A model generated the notes under the pieces. That model saw nothing but the letters and a program-made list of their open reading frames with translations. It had not been told where the DNA came from and ran no database searches. A stretch of DNA of 64,000 nucleotides from CAYRJD01 sp965205925. GTDB taxonomy: Bacteria > Actinomycetota > Acidimicrobiia > Acidimicrobiales > Poriferisodalaceae. Positions 33,116-42,217 of this stretch are shown piece after piece; positions within the stretch are counted from its first letter, which is position 1, and each line of letters starts with the position of its first letter. The position numbers were made by a program, and so were the translations under genes. Location of the stretch: contig OZ242183.1 in NCBI GenBank assembly GCA_965205925.1, positions 868,001-932,000 on the forward strand, given 5' to 3'.

Positions 33116-35215
33116 ATGAGTCAAGGGGTCTTTAGCGGGCTACGTGTTGTAGAGCTAACCGAAGGAATATCTGGTCCATACGCCGCTCGATTTCTGGCCG
33201 ATCAAGGCGCTGATGTCGTAAAGATTGAGCCGTCGCAAGGCGACCCCTACCGCTCCGACCCAGGTTTTCAGGCTCTGAACCGCAACAAGCGTTCGGTGGT
33301 GGCAGACAATCCTGAAGATTTGTGTGCACGGTTAGCTCCGCAGGCCGACGTGTTAGTAGTGCCCAGCACAGCGCATGCTGATCGCCTGCGCCGATTTGCA
33401 CCCAACGCAGTGATGGTTTCTTTTCCGATTTGGGGGCAAAACGCTCAACCGTTGGGCTCGATCGAAGAAGTGCCGGCCGCAACCGGTATTGGCTGGAATC
33501 AGATCAGCTACTCCGAAGGACCAGTCGATCTAGTTATGCCACTGGCTTCTTATGGGGCTGGCATGTTGGGAGCGATCGCCATAGCAGCGGGTTTGTATGC
33601 CCGCCAGAACACTGGACAAGCACCGACTTATGAGGTGTCTGATGTGGCGGGGTCGGGTGCAATGCAGATTGGCGACGTAAATGTGGAGTTGCTTGGATCT
33701 GAACGCGAAGGATCATCACCGCTCGGTTCGACTGGACGTGCTGCGGCGTATCGCTTATTTCGTACAGCCGATGATCAATGGATGTTTGTGGCGTGTGGCA
33801 CAACCGTTTTCTATGAAGCAATGCTGGCTGCTATAGACCGCGAAGATCTTTTAGGCGACGAGCGTTTGCCGACTCCTCCCTGGGGTCTGCTTGAGCTTGA
33901 GCCGTTGGCGTTCATTACACCTGAGTTGGAAGGGGCTTTTGCTAGCCGAACTCGAGCTGAGTGGTTGGAGATTTTGGCTTCTCACGATGTGCCGTGTCAG
34001 CCGGTGCAATCACGCGAGGAGTTCTTTGCTTCTCCGTTGGCGCAAAGCAACGGTCTTGACGTATACGTGCAGCACCCCGAGCTAGGAGAGGTGCGAGTGC
34101 CACCGCAACCGTTCTCTCTGAGCGAGTGCCCAGCCGTTGAACTCAAATCAGCTCCATTGCTAGGCCAACACACCGATGAGGTGCTTGCGGAACTAGAGGG
34201 TTTCCAGGCAAACGAAAAGGCAAGCCAGCCAGCCACAAGCCCAGACGTACCTACAAGCGCTACAGCAACAACCCCGCCCCTGGCTGGGGTTAGCGCCCTT
34301 GATCTCAGTTCGTTTATTGCTGGGCCTGTTATTACCCGGCATCTTGCGATGTTGGGAGCCGACGTCATAAAGGTTGAACCACCACAAGGCGAACCCTTTC
34401 GCGTGCTGGGGCCTTTTTTCAACGGCTGGAATCAAGCCAAGCGGTCCATCGTTCTCGATCTGAAGACTGCTGACGAACTTGACGTTCTGCACCGGCTAGT
34501 AGCCAAGGCAGATGTTTTTGTTGAAAACTTTCGACCCGGAGTAGCCGAACGTCTGGGTTGCTCGCAGGCCAACCTGCGAGCCATTTGCCCCGACCTGATA
34601 ACGCTGCAGAGCCCTGGCTACGGGATGCACGAACCCATGAGCAAAGTGCCTGCATTTGATCCCTTACTGCAAGCGCTGGCAGGAATTATGGACGCCCAAG
34701 GTGGTGACGATGAACCGGTGTTCTTGACGGTCCCGGTGCATGATGCAGCTACGCCACTGATTGCCACTTTTGGAATTATTTCTGCCTTGTATCACCGAGC
34801 TCGAACCGGCCAAGCTCAGACAGTTCAAACCTCGCTAGCGCAGACCACCAGCGCTGCACAAGCCGCAGAAATGGTGAGTTACAAAGGTCGACCACCAACT
34901 AGACGAGGTGGGTTTGACTACCGCGGTCAGGTAGATGGACCCAGGTACGAAGAAACGACCGATGGTTGGGTGTGGCGCACAACGCCTGCTGAAACCGCGG
35001 TTGCTGAAACCGCGGCGGTTGTGCCGGTGTGCATGACCGGGTTTGTTGGATCGCAATGCGCTAGGGCGGGCGGGCACGTTGCCGACTATGCCGATACGCA
35101 ATGGGGTCCGATCTCACAGGTAGGCCAGCTGATTTGTGGCGCCGGACCTCAACCAGGACTTGCCCCGGAGTTGGACGAGCACCGCGCAGAGATTCTCGCG
35201 GAGCTATTGGACTAG
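33116..35215 (+). CDS. Tandem-domain class III CoA-transferase (CaiB/BaiF family), second copy
   Basis: 699 residues. The ATG at 33116 is chosen because GGGAGG lies at 33106-33111 just upstream; an earlier in-frame codon at 33080 has no such site. Domain 1 (about 5-360) starts FSGLRVVELTEGISGPYAARFLADQGADVVKIE. Domain 2 (about 390-690) starts LAGVSALDLSSFIAGPVITRHLAMLGADVIKVEPP. The linker between them (about 363-387) is Ala/Thr/Pro/Ser-rich. A 15-base duplication encodes AETAVAETAA near residue 625. Like the gene at 1-2130 it would be a fused pseudo-dimer moving CoA between acids. It overlaps no neighbour and is followed at 19 bases by the CoxL-like gene. Confidence 0.9.
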   Translation: MSQGVFSGLRVVELTEGISGPYAARFLADQGADVVKIEPSQGDPYRSDPGFQALNRNKRSVVADNPEDLCARLAPQADVLVVPSTAHADRLRRFAPNAVMVSFPIWGQNAQPLGSIEEVPAATGIGWNQISYSEGPVDLVMPLASYGAGMLGAIAIAAGLYARQNTGQAPTYEVSDVAGSGAMQIGDVNVELLGSEREGSSPLGSTGRAAAYRLFRTADDQWMFVACGTTVFYEAMLAAIDREDLLGDERLPTPPWGLLELEPLAFITPELEGAFASRTRAEWLEILASHDVPCQPVQSREEFFASPLAQSNGLDVYVQHPELGEVRVPPQPFSLSECPAVELKSAPLLGQHTDEVLAELEGFQANEKASQPATSPDVPTSATATTPPLAGVSALDLSSFIAGPVITRHLAMLGADVIKVEPPQGEPFRVLGPFFNGWNQAKRSIVLDLKTADELDVLHRLVAKADVFVENFRPGVAERLGCSQANLRAICPDLITLQSPGYGMHEPMSKVPAFDPLLQALAGIMDAQGGDDEPVFLTVPVHDAATPLIATFGIISALYHRARTGQAQTVQTSLAQTTSAAQAAEMVSYKGRPPTRRGGFDYRGQVDGPRYEETTDGWVWRTTPAETAVAETAAVVPVCMTGFVGSQCARAGGHVADYADTQWGPISQVGQLICGAGPQPGLAPELDEHRAEILAELLD
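34988..35017 (+). repeat. 15-base in-frame duplication in the tandem CoA-transferase
   Basis: GCTGAAACCGCGGTT (34988-35002) is followed by GCTGAAACCGCGGCG (35003-35017), giving AETAV then AETAA from residue 625. It keeps frame. Confidence 0.85.
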
Positions 35216-35234
35216 CTGCAACTAACTTTTGGGC

Positions 35235-37565
35235 ATGCCGCGTCTAACTGTTGAGGATGATCCACTGCTACGCGGGACAGCGGAGTTCATTGCCGATCTG
35301 CCTATCCCTAAAAGCACGTTGCATGCGGTCTTTGTCAGATCACAGATCGCGCATGGGCAGAACTTGACCGTGAATGCCGAGATGGCGTTAGCAACCCCAG
35401 GCGTCGTCGCGGTATTAACTAACGCTGACTTAGCGACACCATCGATTTCGTTTCATCCGCAGACCACTTTGGGCGGGATCATGGCTCGCCCGCTGTTGGC
35501 TCAGGACAAGGTGCGTTTTGTGGGCGAGCCAGTAGCGGTGGTGATTGCCGAATCACTCATTGCAGCGACTGATGCAGCAGAACTGGTAGTGGTTGAGGTT
35601 GAGCCTTTACCAGCGGTAGCAACAGTGCAAGCTGCGCTAGCACCAGACGCAGCCCTACTGTTTCTTGATGCAGGCACCAACGTTGTTACAGAACAAAAAG
35701 CCGACGCGCGAGTGGTCGTAGTACCAGCAGCAGCGACCTCAATAGCAACAACCGCAGCCTCGACGGGTTCAACCTCTTCTGATTTGCCCAACAGTGATCC
35801 GTGCGAAGGGGCAGATTTTGTCGCTGAACTGGTGTGTGAGAACCCGCGTGTTGCCTCTGCTCCAATTGAGCCTTGCGGAATCTTGGCTATTAACACCCGC
35901 TCACCTCAGCTGCTTGACCTCTGGTGCACTGGCCAAGGTGTTCAACCGATGCGCCAAACCTTTGCCGACAGTCTGAGTCTGGACGTTGAGCAGATCAGAA
36001 TTCGCCACCCCTTTGTAGGAGGTGGCTTTGGTGGGCGCGGTGACGCGGTTGTTGAGTTCTTAGTTGTTGCTCATTGCGCTCGTTTGTTGAACCGGCCAGT
36101 TCGCTGGGTACAGACGCGCGCCGAACAGTTCTTTTCTCTGCCTTACGGGCGTGATCAGCAACACCACATTCGACTGGGTATCACCGCCGACGGCGACATT
36201 GTGGGCCTTGATGCAACGATGTGGTTGAATGCTGGCGCCTACCCGCATATGGGTCCATTGCTGGCTGCTGCTAGTCGTCGACAATGCACTGGCATGTACC
36301 GAATCAAGCGGTTTAGGTATAGCTACGGTGCTGTAGCAACAAATACTGCGTCCATTGGCGCGTATCGCGGTGCTGGTCAGCCGGAGGTAAACGCTGCACT
36401 TGAGAGAGCGATTGACGCCGCCGCACGCCTGGCTGATCTTGATCCGAACGTTGTGCGAAGGCGCAACCTGTTGAGCCCGGATGACTTTCCATACGACACC
36501 CAACTGGGAATCAAGATTGACAGCGGTGAGCCAATAGCTGCGCTTGATAAGGCGTTAGAAGCCATTGATGTGTCTCGTTGGCAAGCCGAAGCCGCTACTC
36601 GCCAAGCTAGTTCTAACCATCTAATAGGTGTCGGTGTCGGTTGCTACAGCCAGACCGCTGGGAGTGGTGAGGACGGCGACTATGTACATCTCGAGCTTGG
36701 CGAAGACGGCAGCGTCCATGTTGGATGCGCCAGTGCAGGGCATGGTCAAAGTCATTACACAACGTGGGCGCGACTGGTAAGCGCCGAACTAGGACTCGTG
36801 CCCACTGCAGTGAGAGTTACGGATGCGGACACAAATGTCGCCTCGAGCGGCCTTTCAACGGGCGGCTCTCGTAGCTCCTTCGTTCTTGGCAGTCAGATAG
36901 CCGTTGCTGCCAGACAACTGAAGAGCCAAGCAGTAATAGTGGCGGCAAGACTGCTCGAAGCCTCGCCGCAGGACATTGTTGTGATAGCCGAGGGAGCTCA
37001 TGTAGCTGGCGTTCCAGCCAACATCGTCAGTTGGGTTGACATTGCTGCTGAAGGTGAGCCCGATGAGCTGAGCAGTACCTCAACTCAACGACTCGGAGGG
37101 CCGACCCATCCCTATGGCACCCACGCTGCTGTGGTGGAGGTGGATGTAGAAACCGGAGGGGTGGTGCTTCTGGCTTATGCGGCGGTCGATGACTGCGGCG
37201 TAGTGCTGGAAGAAGAATCGGTTATCGGTCAACAACACGGCGGAGCAGCGGCCGGCATCTCACAGGCTTTGATGGAAGAAGCAATTTACGACACCGATGC
37301 CACGCCATTGACTACCAGTTTTGCTGATTACCTGATCCCGTCAGCTAGCTCGCTGCCTTTCTTTGAGACGCATCGTCCGCAAATTCCAACGCAGCGAAAC
37401 CCGCTAGGAGCAAGAGGTATTGGAGAGAACGGTGCCATTGCTGCGCCGCCCGCAGTGCAAAACGCAGTGATTGACGCGCTGGCGCACTTGGGCGTTTCAC
37501 ACATCGATATTCCACTGTCGCCGCAAAGGGTTTGGCAAGCCATTCGCTCTGAGGTTGGGCAATAA
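35235..37565 (+). CDS. Xanthine dehydrogenase/CO dehydrogenase-type molybdenum subunit
   Basis: 776 residues of the CoxL/XdhB family: VRFVGEPVAVVIAES, APIEPCGILAI, HPFVGGGFGGRGD, IGAYRGAGQPEVNAALE, GHGQSHYTTWARL and GARGIGENGAIAAPPAVQNAVIDAL, the last with the catalytic glutamate. The CO-dehydrogenase active-site Cys loop (AYxCSFR) is absent, so it oxidises an aldehyde or N-heterocycle rather than CO. An Ala/Thr/Ser-rich insert near residues 165-190 is unusual. The FAD and [2Fe-2S] partner subunits are not adjacent, so the gene is an orphan large subunit. ATG at 35235 is preferred over TTG at 35229. Confidence 0.88.
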   Translation: MPRLTVEDDPLLRGTAEFIADLPIPKSTLHAVFVRSQIAHGQNLTVNAEMALATPGVVAVLTNADLATPSISFHPQTTLGGIMARPLLAQDKVRFVGEPVAVVIAESLIAATDAAELVVVEVEPLPAVATVQAALAPDAALLFLDAGTNVVTEQKADARVVVVPAAATSIATTAASTGSTSSDLPNSDPCEGADFVAELVCENPRVASAPIEPCGILAINTRSPQLLDLWCTGQGVQPMRQTFADSLSLDVEQIRIRHPFVGGGFGGRGDAVVEFLVVAHCARLLNRPVRWVQTRAEQFFSLPYGRDQQHHIRLGITADGDIVGLDATMWLNAGAYPHMGPLLAAASRRQCTGMYRIKRFRYSYGAVATNTASIGAYRGAGQPEVNAALERAIDAAARLADLDPNVVRRRNLLSPDDFPYDTQLGIKIDSGEPIAALDKALEAIDVSRWQAEAATRQASSNHLIGVGVGCYSQTAGSGEDGDYVHLELGEDGSVHVGCASAGHGQSHYTTWARLVSAELGLVPTAVRVTDADTNVASSGLSTGGSRSSFVLGSQIAVAARQLKSQAVIVAARLLEASPQDIVVIAEGAHVAGVPANIVSWVDIAAEGEPDELSSTSTQRLGGPTHPYGTHAAVVEVDVETGGVVLLAYAAVDDCGVVLEEESVIGQQHGGAAAGISQALMEEAIYDTDATPLTTSFADYLIPSASSLPFFETHRPQIPTQRNPLGARGIGENGAIAAPPAVQNAVIDALAHLGVSHIDIPLSPQRVWQAIRSEVGQ

Positions 37566-37619
37566 ACCTGACATCAGATAAGGCCAGTAGGTACAGCCTC
37601 TAGTCAGGCTTTAGCATCG

Positions 37620-38921
37620 TTGCTAGTGGTTGAACCTGATTTTTTACACTTTGACACGCTGAGTTTGCACGCTGGCCAGCGTCCCGACCCCACAACGGGA
37701 GCGCGCGCAGTTCCGATCTACCAGACGACCTCGTTTTCTTTCGAAAGTGTTGAGCAAGCCGCCAGCCTGTTCAACCTGGAAATCCCAGGACACATCTACA
37801 GTCGCATCTCGAACCCGACAGTGGCGGTGCTAGAAGAGCGCATAGCTGCATTGGAAGGTGGTGTGGGAGCGATTTGCACCGCTAGCGGCATGGCTGCTTT
37901 TCATTTGGCATGCGCCACGATTATGGGCAGCGGCAGCCACGTGGTTGCAAGCCGCAACATTTATGGCGGCACTCACAACATGCTTAACCTCACAATGCCG
38001 CGCTTCGGCATTGAAACTACGTTCGTAGATCCACGTGACTTAGACGCATGGAAGGCAGCTATCAAACCCGAAACTCGGGTGCTGTTTGCTGAGACGCTTG
38101 GTAATCCCAATCTAGAAGTACTTGACGTAGCAGCCGTAGCGCAGGTTGCGCACGACCACGATCTGCCGCTGATGGTTGACTCCACCTTCACCACGCCTTA
38201 TCTGATGCGGCCGTTTGAGTTTGGCGCCGACATCATCATGCACAGCGCAACCAAATTTCTAGGTGGACACGGCGTTGCGATCGGCGGTGCGCTGGTGGAT
38301 GGCGGCCGATTTGACTGGGCAGCAACAGACAAATTCCCAACGCTGTCTCAACCTTATGAGGGCTATCACGGTATTAATTTTTCACAGGAATATGGGCCGC
38401 AAGCGCTAGCGATGCGAGCACGTGCCGAAGGGCTGCGCGATTTCGGCGCCGCTATGAGTCCCACGGTGGCGTTTCACCTGCTGCAAGGCGTTGAGACATT
38501 GCCGTTGCGTATGGCGCATCACGTTAAAAACGCCAACACTGTGGTTGAGTTTTTACTCTCACATGAGGCGGTTACCTGGGTGAGTCACCCCAGCGTGCCA
38601 ACACATCCAGATCACGAGCTAGCGAAACGATTGTTGCCACGTGGTGCGGGAGCCATTCTTAGCTTCGGCATTGCAGGTGGGCGTGAGGCGGGTAAACGGT
38701 TTATTGAGGCTCTGCGACTGGCTTCACATCTGGCCAATGTGGGTGATGCAAAGACGTTGGTTATTCATCCCGCTAGCACGACTCATCAACAGCTAAGCGA
38801 GCAAGATCTGGCCGCCGCTGGCGTGGGCGAAGACTTGGTGCGGTTATCGGTGGGACTTGAGGATTCAGGCGACATCATCGCCGATCTTTCCAGAGCGCTA
38901 CGCGCCTCTCAGAAGGGCTAG
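37620..38921 (+). CDS. metY: O-acetylhomoserine sulfhydrylase-type PLP enzyme
   Basis: 433 residues. FDTLSLHAGQRPDPTTGARAVPIYQTTSF is the family N-terminus; YSRISNPTVAVLEERIAALEGG and the PLP site MHSATKFLGGHGVAIGGALVDGG with its lysine follow. Length and the long insert near residue 230 (FPTLSQPYEGYHGINF) match MetY rather than MetB. It makes homocysteine from O-acetylhomoserine and sulfide. Start is TTG 37620 or GTG 37626; it is not resolved by a Shine-Dalgarno. Confidence 0.93.
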   Translation: MLVVEPDFLHFDTLSLHAGQRPDPTTGARAVPIYQTTSFSFESVEQAASLFNLEIPGHIYSRISNPTVAVLEERIAALEGGVGAICTASGMAAFHLACATIMGSGSHVVASRNIYGGTHNMLNLTMPRFGIETTFVDPRDLDAWKAAIKPETRVLFAETLGNPNLEVLDVAAVAQVAHDHDLPLMVDSTFTTPYLMRPFEFGADIIMHSATKFLGGHGVAIGGALVDGGRFDWAATDKFPTLSQPYEGYHGINFSQEYGPQALAMRARAEGLRDFGAAMSPTVAFHLLQGVETLPLRMAHHVKNANTVVEFLLSHEAVTWVSHPSVPTHPDHELAKRLLPRGAGAILSFGIAGGREAGKRFIEALRLASHLANVGDAKTLVIHPASTTHQQLSEQDLAAAGVGEDLVRLSVGLEDSGDIIADLSRALRASQKG

Positions 38922-38923
38922 AA

Positions 38924-39745
38924 GTGTTGCAGCTAAGCATCAATGATTCACCGGTCGGCATTACCAACGGCGGCGGCGTTATCAACGCTTCAAACCCGGT
39001 GGCGTTGTTGGTGCATGGCGCTGGAATGAATCGAACTGTGTGGACCCAACAAACCCGTTATCTCAATCATCACGGAGTTTGCGCTTTGGCTATTGATCTG
39101 CCAGGTCACGGCAATTCCGGCGGAGAACCATTGCAAACAGTCGAGGAGATGGCTGGCTGGCTGGTGCAACTGGTTGATGCTGTAATCGTTGAACTGGCCA
39201 GTGAGCAGCACGATGGCTCTGTCGCATTAGTGGGACATTCAATGGGCTCGCTGGTGTGTCTGCGCGCGGCTGCGCTAGCGGGCAAAAAAGTAAGTCATCT
39301 GGTGTTAGCTGGTACCGCTATGTCAATGCAGGTTCATCCGGTGTTGTTAGAGGCCGCTAAACGTAACGAGGATCTAGCCGGGGAGCTAATGACCGCCTGG
39401 GGACACGGTCCGGTTGCTCATGTGTCGACTAATCCCACTCCAGGGTTATGGATGCTGGGAAGTGGCCTGGCGCTGCTAGACGAAGTAGACGACAACGTGC
39501 TCTTCATCGATTTGTCTGCCTGTGGTGCTTTTGATATCTCGGACTTTGATTTCGTTGAGCGCGTGAAGTGTCCGGTGAGTTTCATCGTTGGCGGCGAAGA
39601 CAAGATGACCCCAGCGAGTGCCTCTAGTCAGCTGATAGCTGGTTTTGATGGAGCTGACGTGCATTTCCTTGCCAACGTTGGACACATGATGATGGTCGAA
39701 GATCCTGCCTCGGTGCGTGAGCTCTTACGAACCACTCTGAGCTAA
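38924..39745 (+). CDS. Alpha/beta hydrolase
   Basis: 273 residues. VALLVHGAGMNRTVW is the oxyanion-loop strand, VALVGHSMGSLVCLRAA carries the nucleophile elbow GHSMGS, VSFIVGGEDKMTPASAS gives the acid and ANVGHMMMVEDP the histidine. It starts 2 bases after the metY stop with AAGGG a few bases upstream, so cotranscription is likely. A homoserine acetyltransferase role is possible by context but the sequence looks more like a general esterase; the substrate is unknown. Confidence 0.88.
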   Translation: MLQLSINDSPVGITNGGGVINASNPVALLVHGAGMNRTVWTQQTRYLNHHGVCALAIDLPGHGNSGGEPLQTVEEMAGWLVQLVDAVIVELASEQHDGSVALVGHSMGSLVCLRAAALAGKKVSHLVLAGTAMSMQVHPVLLEAAKRNEDLAGELMTAWGHGPVAHVSTNPTPGLWMLGSGLALLDEVDDNVLFIDLSACGAFDISDFDFVERVKCPVSFIVGGEDKMTPASASSQLIAGFDGADVHFLANVGHMMMVEDPASVRELLRTTLS

Positions 39746-39757
39746 CACGCACGCCTA

Positions 39758-39783
39758 TCTGCAGCGATTGTTCTGCAGCGATT
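39758..39783 (+). repeat. 14-base tandem duplication before the HadA-like gene
   Basis: TCTGCAGCGATT at 39758-39769 recurs at 39772-39783, a spacing of 14. It lies in the 64-base gap before the ATG at 39810. Confidence 0.85.
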
Positions 39784-39809
39784 ACTTGGTGGCAACTAGG
39801 CTGCCAGTT

Positions 39810-40331
39810 ATGTCTGTAGAAAAATTCCCAGTTGAAGCCTCGCACATCTTGATGTTTGCGCGAGCCATTGGTGACGCTAATGCGGTGTACAGCGATGCCG
39901 ATTACGCCGCTGGCACAGAGGTTGGCTCAATCGTTGCGCCACCTACTTTTGTTCAAGCCAGCGCCCAATTTGATCCTGACTATTACCTGCGCCCTAAGGC
40001 AGGCAAAAAGTGGTTCGGCAGTGGTCGAACTGCCTCAGGCACCATGCGTGATCCGGCTGCCGACGAAAGTCAAGCACCAGTCGACGAGCCGGGGGGTTCG
40101 TCTGCTGGTGGACTGCATGCCGAGCAGCACTTCACCTACCACCGCCACCTAAAGCCAGGGGATGTGCTGACAGCGACCACACGCGATGGTGAGCATTGGG
40201 AAAAGCAATCCAAGCGAGCCGGAACTTTGAAGTTCAGCGAAACCATCACCGAATACCGCGATCAAGACGGCGAATTAGTAATTACCGCACGTGGTGTCGG
40301 TGTGGTGACCGAGAAGGTCATTGACGGCTGA
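39810..40331 (+). CDS. HadA-like (3R)-hydroxyacyl dehydratase subunit (FAS1-like N-terminal MaoC)
   Basis: 173 residues. VEASHILMFARAIGDANAVY and IVAPPTFVQASAQF match the N-terminal MaoC-like half (FAS1_DH_region) found in HadA/HadC of actinobacteria, with a central loop (ASGTMRDPAADESQAPVDEP) and HFTYHRHLKPGDVLTAT. Such subunits pair with a catalytic hot-dog partner, here the HadB-like gene 47 bases downstream. Together they dehydrate (3R)-hydroxyacyl esters. The ATG at 39810 is chosen as the family start; an upstream in-frame codon at 39768 has no support. Confidence 0.85.
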   Translation: MSVEKFPVEASHILMFARAIGDANAVYSDADYAAGTEVGSIVAPPTFVQASAQFDPDYYLRPKAGKKWFGSGRTASGTMRDPAADESQAPVDEPGGSSAGGLHAEQHFTYHRHLKPGDVLTATTRDGEHWEKQSKRAGTLKFSETITEYRDQDGELVITARGVGVVTEKVIDG

Positions 40332-40378
40332 TCAGGCCGGGCAAGTAACTAAGCACACAGAAAAAAGGAAGCAAACAC

Positions 40379-40801
40379 ATGACTCTTTCAGCCGCAACTC
40401 TCAGCGTTGGCGACACTTATAGCGAAGAAGTCGTTAACGATCTCACCCGCACGCAAATCGTGCAATACGCCGGAGCGTCAGGTGATTACAACCCTGTTCA
40501 TTCCGACGAAAAATTCGTTACCGAAGTAGCCGGATATCCGACAGTTTTTGCGCATGGCATGCTCACGATGGGTATGACCGGTGCCATGGTCACCAACTTC
40601 GTTGGTGACGGCCGGCTCACCTATTACGGCGTCCGCTTTGTTAGCCAGGTGTGGCCCGGCGACACGCTTACAGCAACCGCAACGGTTACTGACATCAAAG
40701 ATGAAGGCGGCGTCAAGCTGGCTGATCTTGAAATCACAACGGTCAATCAAGACGACCGGCCGGTGCTGACCGGCAACGCAACAGCGCGGCTAGACGCCTA
40801 A
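40379..40801 (+). CDS. HadB-like MaoC dehydratase (catalytic subunit)
   Basis: 140 residues with the hydratase-2 signature YAGASGDYNPVHSDEKF containing the Asp/His dyad, followed by YPTVFAHGMLTMGMTG and VRFVSQVWPGDTLTATATV. AAAAAAGG lies about 10 bases before the ATG. It is the partner of the HadA-like gene upstream. The pair could work in fatty-acid synthesis or in beta-oxidation of the acyl-CoA genes nearby; R-hydroxyacyl chemistry is likely in either case. Confidence 0.9.
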   Translation: MTLSAATLSVGDTYSEEVVNDLTRTQIVQYAGASGDYNPVHSDEKFVTEVAGYPTVFAHGMLTMGMTGAMVTNFVGDGRLTYYGVRFVSQVWPGDTLTATATVTDIKDEGGVKLADLEITTVNQDDRPVLTGNATARLDA

Positions 40802-40814
40802 CTATTGCCAGACG

Positions 40815-40859
40815 GTTGAGCTGGCACTCAACTTGGTTTCTTTACCGGTTAGCCGGTAA
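40815..40859. terminator. Possible bidirectional terminator between convergent genes
   Basis: GTTGAG-CTGGCA-CTCAAC (40815-40832) is followed on the plus strand by TTGGTTTCTTT, a T-rich run that could end the hadB transcript. A second perfect hairpin, TTACCGG-TTAG-CCGGTAA, occupies 40842-40859. Neither has a long U tract. Confidence 0.45.
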
Positions 40860-40898
40860 CGGTGTAGTTCAGAACTGCGTAGTAGCAGGGCTGTCGTT

Positions 40899-42155
40899 CT
40901 AGCCCTTAGCTCGGCCGCTAATACCAAACAACCGACCGGCTACTTTGCGGATCTGAATCTCTTCTGATCCTTCTGTAATGCGATAGCGACGGTGATGGCG
41001 GTATATGTGCTCAAAGGGCATGTGCCGCCCGTACCCGTTTCCACCGCAGCTCTGCATGGCTCGGTCGGCGGCGTCGCAACAGAATCGATTAGCGCGGTAG
41101 TTACACATAGCCACCTTGTCGGTGATGTCCATGTGGTCAACACCTCTGTCCATCTCCCAAGCGGTCTTGTGAATCAACGTTCGAATCATTTCGGCATCGG
41201 TGTATAGCTCCGCCAACGGAAACTGAATAGCTTGGTTTTGAGCTAAAGGTTTTCCGAAGGTGGTGCGATTGTTTACATAATCCACTGCCACATCAATGCA
41301 ATGCAGCCCTGCTCCTAGCGAAGCGGCTGCTTGGCGAATGCGATTTTCGTGCACGAACAGTTGCGCGGTCTGCAGGCCACGGCCTTGTTCACCCAAAATG
41401 TCGTCGTTACCGACTGCGACGTCGGTAAGTCTTACGTGAGCGTGGTCGGTGGGCATGTTGAACGTCCACATAAATTCTTCAACCTTGAATCCGGGCGTGT
41501 CGGTTGGAACGATGAAGCAAGTAATTCCGTGCCCTTCGCCGGGGTTGCCTGAGGTGCGTGCGAACACGTAATCATGGGTGGCTGCATGCAGCCCCGTGTT
41601 CCAATATTTCTCACCGTTGATAATCCATTGGTCACCATCGGCGAGAGCAGTGGTTTCCATCCAAGTGGCGTCTGAGCCATGCATGGGCTCGGTCAGGCCA
41701 AAACCGATGCGGGCTTCGCCAGCGAGCATGCGCGGTATCCAGTACTCCTGTTGAGCAGGTGAGCCGTACCGCTCCATCATCAACACGGTGGCGAAGTTAC
41801 CGATAATGGAGTGCTCGTTTTGCAAGTCGTTATGAAGACCCAAACCGCGTCTAGCCATGTGCTCGCGCACGATTGCCATGCCGAGGTTTGTGCCATCGTT
41901 GCCGCCGAATCGTTCCGGCAGGTGCCAGCGAAGAAAGCCAGCTTGGTCCGCTTCTTTTTTGACACGCGTTAGCAATGCTTCCCACTGGGCGTTTGGCAAT
42001 CCGTCGCGATCCCAGTCGGTGCGAGAGTCTTCGCGCCTATGGTCAAAAAAACGTACGTTGTCGTCTTCGTTTTCTATTGGCTTGACGACGGTGTCGATGA
42101 ACTCATCAATGTTGGCAAGCAGCTTGGTTATTTCGGGCGGGATTTCAAAATTCAT
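40899..42155 (-). CDS. Acyl-CoA dehydrogenase
   Basis: 418 residues. WHLPERFGGNDGTNLGMAIVREH (FAD/N-terminal domain), MLAGEARIGFGLTEPMHGSDATW, ENRIRQAAASLGAGLHCIDVAVDYVNNRTTFGK and CGGNGYGRHMPFEHIYRHHRRYRITEGSEEIQIRKVAGRLF. The enzyme oxidises acyl-CoA to enoyl-CoA with FAD. The EGSEEIQ segment after the last helix is the usual C-terminal signature, but the specific chain length or branching is not evident. The DUF169 gene lies 62 bases upstream on the same strand. Confidence 0.94.
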   Translation of the reverse strand: MNFEIPPEITKLLANIDEFIDTVVKPIENEDDNVRFFDHRREDSRTDWDRDGLPNAQWEALLTRVKKEADQAGFLRWHLPERFGGNDGTNLGMAIVREHMARRGLGLHNDLQNEHSIIGNFATVLMMERYGSPAQQEYWIPRMLAGEARIGFGLTEPMHGSDATWMETTALADGDQWIINGEKYWNTGLHAATHDYVFARTSGNPGEGHGITCFIVPTDTPGFKVEEFMWTFNMPTDHAHVRLTDVAVGNDDILGEQGRGLQTAQLFVHENRIRQAAASLGAGLHCIDVAVDYVNNRTTFGKPLAQNQAIQFPLAELYTDAEMIRTLIHKTAWEMDRGVDHMDITDKVAMCNYRANRFCCDAADRAMQSCGGNGYGRHMPFEHIYRHHRRYRITEGSEEIQIRKVAGRLFGISGRAKG

Positions 42156-42217
42156 TTTGCAAAAATACGAGGAATTAGCGGGAGTGATTACAGAGCAAGA
42201 GTGATTGCGGCGCAGGG

